64,000 bases of DNA from Desulforamulus hydrothermalis Lam5 = DSM 18033 (GCF_000315365.1 NZ_CAOS01000003.1:62001-126000); one strand, 5' to 3'. Numbered from the stretch's first letter, positions 41,217-51,088 are shown. The notes: generated by a model from the sequence alone, not told the origin. Translations and numbers: made by a program.

Positions 41217-42965
41217 TTATCCTTTAGCAGGAATACCCAGTTGACGCAGTTTATAATATAAAGTGCTTCTGGGAATACCCAGCACCCTGGCCGCCTCCGA
41301 GCGGTTGCCCCTGACTTGCTGCAAAGTTTTAAGGATCAGTTGTTTTTCAGCTTCGACGGCCACATTCATCAGTTTACCTTGGGCAACCGGACTTGTCACC
41401 AGAGATATATAAGTATTGCGGCGCAGGTTTTCCGGCAATGCCTGTTCGTCAATGACATCACCGTCGGTGAGCACGACCAGTCGTTCGACGGCATTCTTTA
41501 ACTCCCGCACATTACCGGGCCAGGTATAATCTAAAAAGGAACTCATCACCGCCGGTTCGATTTTTTTAATGGATTTGTCGTATTTGCGGCAGAATTCCTG
41601 CATAAACAGGTGCACCAGCTCAGGTATATCTTCCTTTCTTTCGCGCAACGGGGGAATTTCCAAGGAAACAACATTCAGCCGGTAATACAGATCTTCTCTG
41701 AACTGGCGGCGGTTGATCATCGCCTCCAGGTCCCGGTGGGTGGCTGCCAGCACCCTTACGTTAACCTGCACCGGTTGCGCTCCGCCCACCCGGTAAAAAA
41801 CACCTTCTTGCAGTACCCGCAGCAATTTGGCCTGCATTTCTACAGACATTTCACCTACTTCATCCAAAAACAGCGTGCCCCCGTTAGCCAGTTCAAACAT
41901 GCCGGGCTTACCTTTCCGGTCTGCTCCGGTGAACGCCCCTCCCTCGTAACCAAAAAGTTCGCTTTCAAACAGGTTATTGGGAATGGCACCGCAATTAACT
42001 ACAATAAAAGGATTCATGTGGCGGGAGCTGTTTTGGTGAATGGCACGGGCCATCAATTCCTTGCCGGTGCCGCTTTCTCCCCTTAGCAAAACGGTTGCGT
42101 CCGTTGTACTGATTTTTTTACCAAAGGCAATCAGGTTTTGCATAACCTGACTGCGTCCAATCAGCTTGCGAAAAGCACAATCCTGTCCGGAAATCTTACG
42201 GATTTCCTGTTCCAGCAATTTCACCTGGGAACTGGCTTTGGTTAATTCCTGGTTCAGCTGTACCAGTTCCGTAATATCTTTTTCCACTGCCAGGCCGCCG
42301 ATTACTTTATCCTGCCACTGCACCGGCGCTGCATTAATCAGGACATGGGTTCCTTCGCAGGGTTGATGGTAGTGGCCCTTAAGCTCTTTCTTTTCGTGCA
42401 TGCAATTGCTGATACGCAAGTTAGTGAAAAAATCTTCAATGCGGGCAGACAAAATTTTCTCTGCCTTAACCCCGTAAAGTTCTTCAGCTTTAGGGTTCCA
42501 CACCACCACCCGGTGCTGTTTGTCAATGCCGCAAATGCTTTCATTAACCTGGCATAAAAGGGTTTCGAAATAACTTAGCACCCTGACCAACTCTTTTTGC
42601 AGGGCATTGGCTGCCTGCAGGGGATCAAGCATACCTGCCGGTCGATTGTGACTGTCTTTGATGACAGGTATTGCTGTAGGATTTTTTATCCATTGTTTAA
42701 ACAGTTCATCAATGGTCAGCTGTTCGTTAATGAATAAAGCCGGTCGCCGTGCTACCGTGTGCAAAGCAGCATTTTCCGCCGCAAAGATTAAATCGCAAGC
42801 TAAAATAACCATGTGCCGGTCTTTGACACGCAATAACAAACCGCCCAAAAGGCCTGATTGCAGCAATCTCTGTCCTTCCTTTACAGAGATTGACTCATCA
42901 ACTTCCTGGACAGGCAGATTGTGCAAATCACAGGCTTTTGGGTTAAATTCATGGTACCTCCCCAT
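41217..42965 (-). CDS. Sigma-54-dependent activator with N-terminal sensor and PAS domains (PrdR-like), no. 2
   Basis: The 582-aa paralogue of the activator at 34618-36363. The N-terminal 125 residues look like diverged CBS domains. A PAS domain (about 135-250), an AAA+ domain with [14 protein letters not shown] and FLDEVGEMS, and a Fis-type helix-turn-helix ([20 protein letters not shown]) follow. The two proteins are strikingly similar from the PAS domain onward but different at the N-terminus, so they probably sense different ligands. It lies between the two liv operons, directly upstream of livK system 1. I found no -24/-12 site in the 89 bases before livK. Confidence 0.88.
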   Translation of the reverse strand: MGRYHEFNPKACDLHNLPVQEVDESISVKEGQRLLQSGLLGGLLLRVKDRHMVILACDLIFAAENAALHTVARRPALFINEQLTIDELFKQWIKNPTAIPVIKDSHNRPAGMLDPLQAANALQKELVRVLSYFETLLCQVNESICGIDKQHRVVVWNPKAEELYGVKAEKILSARIEDFFTNLRISNCMHEKKELKGHYHQPCEGTHVLINAAPVQWQDKVIGGLAVEKDITELVQLNQELTKASSQVKLLEQEIRKISGQDCAFRKLIGRSQVMQNLIAFGKKISTTDATVLLRGESGTGKELMARAIHQNSSRHMNPFIVVNCGAIPNNLFESELFGYEGGAFTGADRKGKPGMFELANGGTLFLDEVGEMSVEMQAKLLRVLQEGVFYRVGGAQPVQVNVRVLAATHRDLEAMINRRQFREDLYYRLNVVSLEIPPLRERKEDIPELVHLFMQEFCRKYDKSIKKIEPAVMSSFLDYTWPGNVRELKNAVERLVVLTDGDVIDEQALPENLRRNTYISLVTSPVAQGKLMNVAVEAEKQLILKTLQQVRGNRSEAARVLGIPRSTLYYKLRQLGIPAKG

Positions 42966-43066
42966 AGCCTCTCACATCCAGGTTACATTTTTTTCTTACG
43001 TTACCTTAAGAAAATTAATTCCACAGTACTGCAAAAATTCCTGCATCTGTTTGAATCTTTTTATGA

Positions 43067-43103
43067 ACATGTGTCAAGTTGTGTGCAAGCAATTGACACA
43101 TGT
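43067..43103. repeat. Perfect 11-bp inverted repeat between the second activator and liv system 2
   Basis: ACATGTGTCAA (43067-43077) and TTGACACATGT (43093-43103) are separated by 15 bases. It begins four bases after the livF stop (minus strand) and about 100 bases before the activator start. It has no T run. It could be an operator or activator site for the regulator gene, or an mRNA-end hairpin. Confidence 0.6.
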
Positions 43104-43106
43104 CAT

Positions 43107-43811
43107 CTAGCCGCCTAAATATGCTTTTTTGACTTCGGGTGATTCCAGCAGTTCCCTGGCATCTCCCGCCAGGACAATTCGCCCGGTTTCAACCACATAG
43201 CCCCGGTGGGCAATAGACAAGGCCATTTTGGCATTTTGTTCCACCAGCAAGATGGTAGTACCCTGCTCATTTAATTCTTTGATAATGGAAAAAATTTCTT
43301 TTACCAAAATAGGCGATAAGCCCATAGAAGGCTCATCCAATAACAGCAGGCGTGGCTTGGACATCAAAGCACGCCCCATGGCCAGCATTTGCTGCTCGCC
43401 GCCGGATAAACTGCCTGCCAGCTGGTTTTTCCTTTCGCGCAGCCGGGGAAATCTGTTGTACACATGTTCCATGGATTCAGCCACTTCGCTTTTGTTTTTA
43501 TTCAAAAAGGCACCCAGCTCAAGATTTTCGTATACGGGCATATTGGCAAAAATTCTGCGCCCTTCCGGCACTTGGGTCAACCCCATTTTAACTATTTCCG
43601 GTGTCGCCAAGCCGGTAATATCTTTGCCTTCAAAAACAACCCGGCCGCTTTTGGGTTTGAGCAAACCACATATGGTATTCAAGGTGGAGGTTTTGCCGGC
43701 GCCGTTTGCGCCAATCAGAGTAACGATCTGCCCCTGGGGAACCTCCAAAGAAATGCCTTTAAGGGCATGGATGGCACCGTAATATACATGAACGTCTTCC
43801 ACTTTCAGCAT
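43107..43811 (-). CDS. livF: ABC transporter ATPase LivF, system 2
   Basis: The 234-aa ATPase has Walker A GANGAGKTS, signature LSGGEQQ, Walker B LLLLDEPSMGLSP and VEQNAKMAL. It is the closing gene of livKHMGF system 2, its ATG abutting the livG stop. Many blocks are identical to LivF of system 1 (VPEGRR, LSGGEQQMLAMGRALMS), supporting duplication. Confidence 0.93.
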   Translation of the reverse strand: MLKVEDVHVYYGAIHALKGISLEVPQGQIVTLIGANGAGKTSTLNTICGLLKPKSGRVVFEGKDITGLATPEIVKMGLTQVPEGRRIFANMPVYENLELGAFLNKNKSEVAESMEHVYNRFPRLRERKNQLAGSLSGGEQQMLAMGRALMSKPRLLLLDEPSMGLSPILVKEIFSIIKELNEQGTTILLVEQNAKMALSIAHRGYVVETGRIVLAGDARELLESPEVKKAYLGG

Positions 43812-44579
43812 TTAGGAGGCCTCCTCTCCCAGATAAGCTTCAATTACCCGCCGGTTGTTGCGAATCTCCTCCGGTGTGCCGATGGCAATAATTTGGCCGT
43901 AATCCAGCACGTAGATTATCTCGCAAACTCCCATCACCAGCGACATATCATGCTCAATCAGCAGGATGGTTAAATCAAATTGTTGCCTGATCCAGCGGAT
44001 CAATTCCATTAATTCGTGGGTTTCCTGCGGATTCATGCCTGCGGCCGGTTCGTCCAACAACAACAGGCGGGGCTGGGTAGCCATCGCCCGAGCTATTTCC
44101 AACCGCCGCTGCTCACCATAGGGCAAGTTTTTAGCCAGTTCGTTATATTTATGTTCCAGTTTAAAAATCTTTAAAAGTTCCATGGATTTTTCATGTATTT
44201 CTTTTTCCCCGGCATAAAAACCCGGCAGCCGGCAGATTGCCCCCACCAGCCCGTATTTGGCGTGGCGGTGATAGGCAATCTTTAAATTGTCTATTACCGT
44301 CAGGTCATTAAACAGGCGTATGTTTTGAAAGGTCCGGGCTATGCCTCGATGGTTAATTTGGTATGGTTTTAAACCCACCAGGCTCTTGCCGTCCAGTTTT
44401 ATATCACCGGAGGTAGGCAAATACACACCCGTCAACATGTTGAACACAGTTGTTTTACCTGCCCCGTTAGGACCGATCAAGCCCGCCAGAGCATTTTTGG
44501 GAAGTTGCATGTTAAAATTGGAAACAGCCTTTAAACCCCCGAAAGATATGGACAGGTCATTGACTGACAGCAGTGCCAT
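43812..44579 (-). CDS. livG: ABC transporter ATPase LivG, system 2
   Basis: The 255-aa ATPase carries GPNGAGKTT, GIARTFQNIRLF, LPYGEQRRLEIARAM, LLLDEPAAGMNPQE and IEHDMSLVM. It overlaps livM by 23 bases, which implies coupled translation. Compared with the system 1 copy, the order and length are the same. Cytoplasmic side of the membrane, working with LivF. Confidence 0.93.
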   Translation of the reverse strand: MALLSVNDLSISFGGLKAVSNFNMQLPKNALAGLIGPNGAGKTTVFNMLTGVYLPTSGDIKLDGKSLVGLKPYQINHRGIARTFQNIRLFNDLTVIDNLKIAYHRHAKYGLVGAICRLPGFYAGEKEIHEKSMELLKIFKLEHKYNELAKNLPYGEQRRLEIARAMATQPRLLLLDEPAAGMNPQETHELMELIRWIRQQFDLTILLIEHDMSLVMGVCEIIYVLDYGQIIAIGTPEEIRNNRRVIEAYLGEEAS

Positions 44580-45540
44580 GTTGTTTTTCCTCCTTATCTT
44601 TCGATTTTTTACGGAATAAGCGCAGGCTGAATTCCTTGGTTCCCATCAGGCCCTGGGGCCGGAACAGCATGATGATAATCAGCAGCAGCGCATATATAAC
44701 CAAACGCAGTTCGGCAAATTTTTGCAAAGAAGCAGAGATAATGGTCAGCACAATGGCTGCTATAATCGAACCGGTTATACTGCCCTGTCCCCCCAATACC
44801 ACCATAACTAAAATATCAAAGGATTTTAGAAAGTTAAAGGTGTTTGGTTGAATGGTATAAAAATAATGGGCATGCAAACCGCCGGCCAGACCGGCAAACA
44901 GCGAACCGATGGTAAAGGCCATTACCTTATACTTGGTTGTATGAATGCCCATGGCCTCGGCGGCAATTTCGTTTTCTCGGATAGATATAGTGGCTCTGCC
45001 GTGCGTAGAATTGACAAAGTTCCAAATGACCAGCACTGTCAACACGGTTAACCAAAAAACCCAGGTCCAGTTGGCTAATTTGGGGATGCCGGAAAGGCCA
45101 TAGGCACCACCGATATAATCAATATTAACAATAAGGCCCCGAATGATTTCACCAAAACCCAGGGTGGCAATGGCCAGGTAATCACCACGCAGGCGCAGGG
45201 TAGGCAGACCTACCAGAACACCGCAAAGGGCAGCCAGCAACGCCCCCACCAGCAGGGCAATGATAAAAGGCAAGTGGGCCTTAAGGGTAATCATGGCAGC
45301 TCCGTAGGCACCCACGGCCATGAAGCCGGCGTGCCCGATGGAAAATTGTCCGTTAAAGCCGTTAATTAAGTTCAGGCTTACGGCCAATATTACGTTAATG
45401 CCGATTAAGATAAGGTTTAACTCATAGTAAGGATTAAGAATGCCGCCTTTAATCAGAAAATCGACCGCACCCCAAACAGCAATCAAAATTAATAAAATAC
45501 CTATCTGCTTGCCGATTTTACGCTCGTACATTGACATCAC
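44557..45540 (-). CDS. livM: ABC transporter permease LivM, system 2
   Basis: The 327-aa permease has about ten membrane helices with GQFSIGHAGFMAVGAY, TLGFGEIIRGLI, IRENEIAAEAMGI and VLGGQGSITGSII. The start is ambiguous: GTG 45540, ATG 45537 or ATG 45531 are all possible next to AGGTGA overlapping the livH stop; 45531 has the best spacing. The basic C-terminal tail (LFRKKSKDKEEK) is cytoplasmic. Confidence 0.92.
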   Translation of the reverse strand: MMSMYERKIGKQIGILLILIAVWGAVDFLIKGGILNPYYELNLILIGINVILAVSLNLINGFNGQFSIGHAGFMAVGAYGAAMITLKAHLPFIIALLVGALLAALCGVLVGLPTLRLRGDYLAIATLGFGEIIRGLIVNIDYIGGAYGLSGIPKLANWTWVFWLTVLTVLVIWNFVNSTHGRATISIRENEIAAEAMGIHTTKYKVMAFTIGSLFAGLAGGLHAHYFYTIQPNTFNFLKSFDILVMVVLGGQGSITGSIIAAIVLTIISASLQKFAELRLVIYALLLIIIMLFRPQGLMGTKEFSLRLFRKKSKDKEEKQHGTAVSQ

Positions 45541-46431
45541 CTACACTTTCTCCCGGACATTCTTACCAAACAAGCCGGCCGGTTTGACAATCAAAATAAT
45601 GATCAGGATGATAAAGGCCACCGGGTCACGGTAAAGGGATTTACCATAACCGCTTACCATCGCCTCCACAATTCCCAACAAGAAACCACCGGTCATTGCT
45701 CCGGGGATGATGCCAATGCCCCCCAGTACGGCCGCTACAAAGGCCTTCAAGCCGGGCATAATACCCATCAAAGGATTAATGGCGTTATAATAAATTCCCA
45801 CCAGCACGCCTGCCGCCGCCGCCAGGGCGGAGCCAATGGCAAAGGTTGCTGAAATGGTCTTATTAACATTGATACCCATTAATTGAGCTGTTTGTTTATC
45901 ATGGGAAACAGCCCGCATTGCCTTACCGATTTTTGTTTTATGCACAATGTACTGCAGCAGTACCATTAATGCAACAGTAACCACCAGAATAATGATTTGG
46001 CGGTTGGTAATAACCAAATCACCGAAAAGTTTGTATTGCACTTCGGGCAAAACCTGAGGAAAGGTCCGTACTTGGGGCGTTACCATCAACATCATACCGT
46101 ATTCCAGAAACAGTGAAACACCAATGGCGGTAATCAATGCGGCAATCCTCGGGGCGTTGCGCAATGGAGTGTAAGCCAGTTTCTCAATGACCATGCCCAG
46201 GATAGCGCAAACCACCATAGCTAACAGCAGAGCCGGTACAAAGGACCAGCCCAGAACGGCTGTGGCAAAAAAACCCAGATAGGCACCCACCATATAAATA
46301 TCGCCGTGGGCAAAGTTAATTAATTGGACAATACCGTAAACCATTGTATATCCCAGGGCTATCAGCGCGTAGATGCTGCCCAGTGAAATACCGTTAATCA
46401 GTTGTTGTAAAAAAACTTCCAAAGATGCCAC
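45541..46431 (-). CDS. livH: ABC transporter permease LivH, system 2
   Basis: The 296-aa permease has INGISLGSIYALIALGYTMVYG near the N-terminus, INFAHGDIYMVGAYLG and LGGIGIIPGAMTGG. The first codon is GTG 46431, or TTG 46422 (MEVFLQQL), which has GGGGTGG five bases upstream. It forms the channel with LivM. It follows livK after a strong stem-loop. Confidence 0.92.
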   Translation of the reverse strand: MASLEVFLQQLINGISLGSIYALIALGYTMVYGIVQLINFAHGDIYMVGAYLGFFATAVLGWSFVPALLLAMVVCAILGMVIEKLAYTPLRNAPRIAALITAIGVSLFLEYGMMLMVTPQVRTFPQVLPEVQYKLFGDLVITNRQIIILVVTVALMVLLQYIVHKTKIGKAMRAVSHDKQTAQLMGINVNKTISATFAIGSALAAAAGVLVGIYYNAINPLMGIMPGLKAFVAAVLGGIGIIPGAMTGGFLLGIVEAMVSGYGKSLYRDPVAFIILIIILIVKPAGLFGKNVREKV

Positions 46432-46453
46432 CCCAATTCGTTGTTTTGCAGAC

Positions 46454-46477
46454 AGGTGAGGGGTTACCCCCTCACCT
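46454..46477 (-). other. Intercistronic stem-loop between livK and livH, system 2
   Basis: AGGTGAGGGG (46454-46463) pairs with CCCCTCACCT (46468-46477), a 10-bp GC-rich stem with a tight loop. It is in the same position as the hairpin of liv system 1, though the sequences differ. No T run follows on the minus strand. Confidence 0.7.
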
Positions 46478-46500
46478 ATAGAATGATCAGCCCGGTGATT

Positions 46501-47688
46501 TTAAGGATTTACATATGTTTTATAAACTTGCTTGCCGTCTTTCATTTCCAGAATAGCGGCACCCTTGATCGGGTTGTGGTTTTCGTCAAAGGACAGTTTT
46601 CCGGTAACAGCCTGTACATCTTTGGTTGCTTTGAGAGCTTCTTTAATTTTTTCAGGACTTCCGTCACCGGAACGCTTAATGGCATCAACAATCAGTATGG
46701 CCGCGTCATAACCGAGAGCAGCCATAGAATCAGGCACCTGACCGAATTTAGCTTTGTATTTTTCTACAAATGCCTTAACGTTAGGATCATCCTGTTCAGA
46801 GGAGTAGTGGTTGCTGAAATAGGTGTTGTTGAGAGCTTGGGCGCCGGCAATTTCGGCCAGCTTGGGAGAATCCCATCCGTCGCCGCCCAGGAAGGGAACC
46901 GTAATACCCACTTCACGTCCCTGTTTAACGATTTTACCAACCTGCTCGTAGTAGCCGGGGCAATATACAACATCAGGATTCAAACCTTTAATCTTGGTCA
47001 GGGTAGCTTTAAAATCCTGATCTTCCGGCACGAAGGCTTCCTCACCGAGAATATTGCCGCCTTGTTTGGTGAAAGATTCTTTAAAGAATTGAGCTAAGCC
47101 TTTGGAATAGGGAGAGTTGTTATCAACATAGATGACTGCTGTCTTGGCTTTCAGATCTTTAATGGCAAAGTTGGCCATTACGGTGCCCTGGAAGGGGTCA
47201 ATAAAACATGCACGGAACACGTATTCGCGCACCTGTTTGCTATTGGGGTCCACAGTTACATCCGGGTTGGTGGCTGAGGTGGTTAAGACGGGGATTTTAT
47301 TGTCGGCCGCCACCTGGATAAAGCCAAGGGTATCACCTGAGGTGGTAGCGCCAAGAATGGCTGCCACTTTATCCTGAGTGATTAAACGGGTGGCTACGTT
47401 GGCAGCTTCGGTGGCATCGGATTTGTTATCCAACTTAACAAACTTGATCTTTTTATTCAGCACTCCGCCGGCGGCGTTTACTTCATCGAAGTATAACTCG
47501 GCTCCGTTAGCCGCAGCTGTGCCAAAGGTAGCTACGTTACCGCTTAACTCAAAGTTACCGCCAATGACGATTTCATTGGCAGACGCAGCTTTTTGCTCTT
47601 GTTGAGCGCCACCGCTGCCGCAGCCAGCTGCTAAAACTGCCAGCATCACCATTACTGCCAAGAGGGCAGCAAAACGAACCTTTTTCAT
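46501..47688 (-). CDS. livK: ABC transporter substrate-binding lipoprotein LivK, system 2
   Basis: The 395-aa lipoprotein starts at ATG 47688 (MKKVRFAALL), after GAGGGGGA; the longer frame adds 13 residues. Lipobox LAAGC marks the mature Cys. The binding fold shows IVIGGNFELSGNVATFG, FDEVNAAGGVLNKKI and GATTSGDTLG. It gathers amino acids outside the membrane for LivHM of system 2. It shares fold and gene order with LivK of system 1 but the sequence is well diverged, so the ligands probably differ. Confidence 0.93.
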   Translation of the reverse strand: MKKVRFAALLAVMVMLAVLAAGCGSGGAQQEQKAASANEIVIGGNFELSGNVATFGTAAANGAELYFDEVNAAGGVLNKKIKFVKLDNKSDATEAANVATRLITQDKVAAILGATTSGDTLGFIQVAADNKIPVLTTSATNPDVTVDPNSKQVREYVFRACFIDPFQGTVMANFAIKDLKAKTAVIYVDNNSPYSKGLAQFFKESFTKQGGNILGEEAFVPEDQDFKATLTKIKGLNPDVVYCPGYYEQVGKIVKQGREVGITVPFLGGDGWDSPKLAEIAGAQALNNTYFSNHYSSEQDDPNVKAFVEKYKAKFGQVPDSMAALGYDAAILIVDAIKRSGDGSPEKIKEALKATKDVQAVTGKLSFDENHNPIKGAAILEMKDGKQVYKTYVNP

Positions 47689-47956
47689 ACTAATTAATCC
47701 CCCTCTGATTCTTTGCTCGGTGCACACTTGCTTTACCGCGTTAGACCTGTCAGTAGTTTAATCACCTCCCGATGCGACAAAATATTAGATTTGATTAAAA
47801 ATTTCTACGAAAAAATATTCCACGACAGCGGTTGAATTCCTCCAGGCAGTATTTTAAAAAATAAGATTTTTTAAGAAAAATATTGTGTGCAGCATACTGA
47901 CATAATTTGGCCGTTCTGTTCGCTTTGTTGGGTGCTAAACAGTATAAAAAATTAAC
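47689..47956 (-). other. AT-rich leader region upstream of liv system 2
   Basis: No credible gene is present. On the minus strand an AT-rich hairpin (TTAAAAAAT with ATTTTTTAA, about 47854-47874) and a GGGAGGTGA site without a start codon about 90 bases before livK are visible. I found neither a -24/-12 element nor a well-spaced -35/-10 pair, although TAATAT occurs upstream of the GGGAGGTGA. Confidence 0.4.
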
Positions 47957-48024
47957 CGCCCAACGGTTAGGGCGGGCAAACAAAACAACCCTGCCACCGA
48001 GAAAATCGGCTGACCAGGGTTGTT
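47957..48024 (-). terminator. Tandem terminators of adk
   Basis: The first stem pairs AACAACCCTG (47984-47993) with CAGGGTTGTT (48015-48024), enclosing CCGA/TCGG, and runs into TTTTGTTTG on the minus strand. A second stem, CCGCCC with GGGCGG (47957-47976), is followed by TTAATTTTTT. Confidence 0.85.
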
Positions 48025-48054
48025 TGGCCGGAAAGTTCTGTTTTTATATTACAC

Positions 48055-48754
<700 letters not shown>

Positions 48755-48802
48755 ACAAACCGGTCAATATGAATTAGCAAGAAAAAACAAAAAATGTTTC
48801 CA

Positions 48803-48831
48803 TTGGAAAGCGCCACACTTAAGTTTATAAT
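48803..48831 (+). promoter_or_regulatory. Sigma-A promoter of the 78-aa gene
   Basis: TTGGAA (48803-48808), a 17-base spacer and TATAAT (48826-48831) precede the ATG at 48864 by 33 bases. It is divergent from adk. Confidence 0.7.
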
Positions 48832-48863
48832 AAAGAAAAATATGATGAAAGGAATGTAAAACC

Positions 48864-49100
48864 ATGACTGTCAATGTTGACAAGTTTGTTCAGGAGCACC
48901 AGGAGGAAATTATCGCCCTGGTTAACAACAGTTTAAACCGGGCCGGTGATATAGTGGCCAAAAAGGTGCAATCAGGTGAACTGGGTGCCACTCTGCAAGA
49001 TGTTTTGCCGGTCATGCTGTATGAGATATTACTCACAAATACCGTGGCAACCCTGCGGCTGGTGGCAGACATGCTGAATAACAGCACCGGACTAAACTAA
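48864..49100 (+). CDS. Small helical protein of unknown function, 78 aa
   Basis: ATG follows AAAGGAATG. The product is a soluble, all-helical, Leu/Val-rich protein (MTVNVDKFVQEHQEEIIALV) with a hydrophobic central stretch (LPVMLYEILLTNTVATLRLV) that could be an amphipathic or buried helix. No Cys or metal motif. I do not recognise the family. It is a single gene with its own good promoter, divergent from adk and convergent with the rubredoxin-like gene. Confidence 0.7.
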   Translation: MTVNVDKFVQEHQEEIIALVNNSLNRAGDIVAKKVQSGELGATLQDVLPVMLYEILLTNTVATLRLVADMLNNSTGLN

Positions 49101-49230
49101 AAGTTTTATCATTATCCTGACGGCATTAAGCAGTTAAACCCGGGGGCGTATCTGACAGCCGGTCATACTGCTGACGTAAACAGTTTTTAACCTGCCGGTG
49201 ATGGCAGTATATTTTGTAACGGTGCAAAAT

Positions 49231-49268
49231 AAAAAACATCCCGTTTCACTATAAGAGTGGACGGGATG
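49231..49268. terminator. Bidirectional terminator between convergent genes
   Basis: CATCCCGT (49237-49244) pairs with ACGGGATG (49261-49268) and has an inner stem CACT/AGTG. On the minus strand it ends in six T, on the plus strand in CTTGTTTTT. It serves the rubredoxin-like gene and the 78-aa gene. Its minus-strand 3' half repeats that of 7859-7899. Confidence 0.85.
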
Positions 49269-49333
49269 CTTGTTTTTGGTGTTATATTGCTGTAGAAGTC
49301 GGGTGGCAGAACCGGAAACGACTTTGGGAAAAG

Positions 49334-49447
49334 CTACTTGGTTTCTTCTTTGGCAAAATCTTCTTTGGTAGCCCCGCAGGCACATTTCTGGGGACGGCAG
49401 CGGCCTTCTTTGGTGGCACCGCATTTTTGACATTTCCATACAGCCAT
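49334..49447 (-). CDS. RCKP-type rubredoxin-like zinc-ribbon protein, 37 aa
   Basis: ATG 49447 lies nine bases after AAAGGAGG; the frame ends at TAG. The peptide MAVWKCQKCG is followed by a Cys pair within RCRPQKCACG, giving CxxC and the RCxPxKCxCG form of the rubrerythrin C-terminal or RCKP-type rubredoxin-like domain. It should bind one iron or zinc. Function is unknown; similar free-standing mini-proteins are common in anaerobes. It lies upstream of its terminator and downstream of rpe on the same strand. Confidence 0.75.
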   Translation of the reverse strand: MAVWKCQKCGATKEGRCRPQKCACGATKEDFAKEETK

Positions 49448-49503
49448 TTATCTCAGCCTCCTTTTACTATAGAGTTTTTTGGGATCCGGTCATAAGCCGG
49501 CCG

Positions 49504-50178
49504 CTAACAGATAGCTGCTGTGGCTTGTTCGGCTGCCCGGCGGATATCATGTACCGCTTGCGCAGGATCAGGCGCCCCGAAAACGGCCGAACCGGCCACC
49601 AATACCCGGGCGCCCGCCCGGGCTACCAGAGGAGCTGTCTCGGCATTGATGCCGCCGTCCACTTCAATTTCAGCGGTCAATCCGTTTTGCTTGATTAAGC
49701 GGGAAAGTTCATCGATTTTAGGCAGTACCTGGGGAATAAATTTTTGCCCGCCAAAGCCGGGATTAACCGTCATTAATAAAACCAGATCCAGCAAAGGTAA
49801 GATGTATTGTATAACATTTAAAGGCGTATGGGGATTTAATGCAACCCCGACTTTCGCCCCGGTTTCCTTAATTTGCGTGACACAACGGTGCAGATGGGTG
49901 CAGGCTTCGGCATGAATACAGATTAAATCGGCCCCCGCTTGTACAAAGTCGTCAATATATCGTTCGGGTTGTTCAATCATCAAGTGAACATCAAAGAACA
50001 TTTTGCTGTGCGGCCGCAGTGCTTTGACAAGCAATGGTCCCAAGGTAATGTTCGGAACAAAATGACCGTCCATCACATCAATATGAAGGTACTCGGCACC
50101 GGCTTGTTCAACCTTTTGCACAGATTGGGCAAGATGAGCAAAATCTGCTGATAAAATTGACGGTGCGATTTTAAGCAT
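49504..50178 (-). CDS. rpe: Ribulose-phosphate 3-epimerase
   Basis: The 224-aa TIM-barrel enzyme interconverts ribulose 5-phosphate and xylulose 5-phosphate. Signatures are APSILSADFAHL at the start, HIDVMDGHFVPNIT (metal ligands), MTVNPGFGGQKF and EVDGGINAETA. It follows rsgA by four bases in the long cell-cycle and translation operon, the usual place in Firmicutes. Confidence 0.95.
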   Translation of the reverse strand: MLKIAPSILSADFAHLAQSVQKVEQAGAEYLHIDVMDGHFVPNITLGPLLVKALRPHSKMFFDVHLMIEQPERYIDDFVQAGADLICIHAEACTHLHRCVTQIKETGAKVGVALNPHTPLNVIQYILPLLDLVLLMTVNPGFGGQKFIPQVLPKIDELSRLIKQNGLTAEIEVDGGINAETAPLVARAGARVLVAGSAVFGAPDPAQAVHDIRRAAEQATAAIC

Positions 50179-50182
50179 ATTA

Positions 50183-51061
50183 TTAGTATCTCCTCTCCTG
50201 CTGCAAAACTTCCTCTAAAAACATTAGGTAATGTTGGTACCGGGTCTGATTGATCAATCCCTGCGCTACGGCTGTTTTAACGGCACAATGGGGTTCGTGG
50301 CAATGCAGGCAGCCTTTAAATTTGCACTCTGCCGCACAGGCAGCAAATTCCGGAAAACAATATCCCAGCTCTTCCCTTTCCATGTCAGGCAAATCCAAAC
50401 TGGAAAAACCCGGAGTATCCGCTACAAAACCACCGTTCGTAAGTGGCAACAATTCAACGTGACGGGTGGTATGTTTACCTCTTCTCAACTTATAGCTGAT
50501 CTCGCCGGTTTTTAACTGCAAACCCGGCTGCACGGCATTTAGCAGGCTGGACTTTCCTACTCCGGAAGGGCCTGCCAGTACGGAAGTTTTGCCCGCCAGC
50601 AATTGACGCAGGTCATCAATACCTTCATTGTTTTGGGTGCTGGTAATAACCGTCGGATAACCTATTTTGCGGTACAACCTGAGCCACTCGTGATCACGTC
50701 GGCCGCTCAACAGGTCTGCTTTATTTAAGCATACCACCGGAGCCACACCGGCATGCTCGGCTAAAACCAAAAACCGGTCCAGCAGAGCCAAGTTTGGCTC
50801 CGGGTCCTGGACGGCAAAAACAATCACCGCCTGGTCTATATTGGCCACCGGGGGGCGAAAAAGTTCTGTTTTGCGAGGCAGCACTTCATCGATGCGTCCG
50901 GTGTTACCTCTCACGGGTGTTACCCTGACACGGTCTCCCACCAAAGCAGCGGCACCTTTTGCCAAACGAAATTTGCCCCGCAAGGTACACTGCCAAATTT
51001 CCGCGCCCTTTTGGACATAATAAAATCCACCGTAGGCCCTAATTAAAACCCCTTCAAACAC
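50183..51061 (-). CDS. rsgA: Ribosome small subunit-dependent GTPase A
   Basis: This 292-aa circularly permuted GTPase matures the 30S subunit. An N-terminal OB fold is followed by G4 (CLNKADLL), G1 (AGPSGVGKSSLLNAV) and G3 (ADTPGFSSL) in permuted order. The C-terminal zinc finger has C, C, H and C in CAAECKFKGCLHCHEPHC. Start is GTG 51061 after GAGAGGG. It sits between the kinase gene and rpe. Confidence 0.95.
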   Translation of the reverse strand: MFEGVLIRAYGGFYYVQKGAEIWQCTLRGKFRLAKGAAALVGDRVRVTPVRGNTGRIDEVLPRKTELFRPPVANIDQAVIVFAVQDPEPNLALLDRFLVLAEHAGVAPVVCLNKADLLSGRRDHEWLRLYRKIGYPTVITSTQNNEGIDDLRQLLAGKTSVLAGPSGVGKSSLLNAVQPGLQLKTGEISYKLRRGKHTTRHVELLPLTNGGFVADTPGFSSLDLPDMEREELGYCFPEFAACAAECKFKGCLHCHEPHCAVKTAVAQGLINQTRYQHYLMFLEEVLQQERRY

Positions 51062-51088
51062 GCAATTACCCTCTCCTTGACCAGGACA

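Noticed and set aside
49134-49439. 101-codon minus-strand frame overlapping the rubredoxin-like gene
   Set aside because: It has no good ribosome binding site, runs through a terminator and overlaps the convincing 37-codon gene in another frame.
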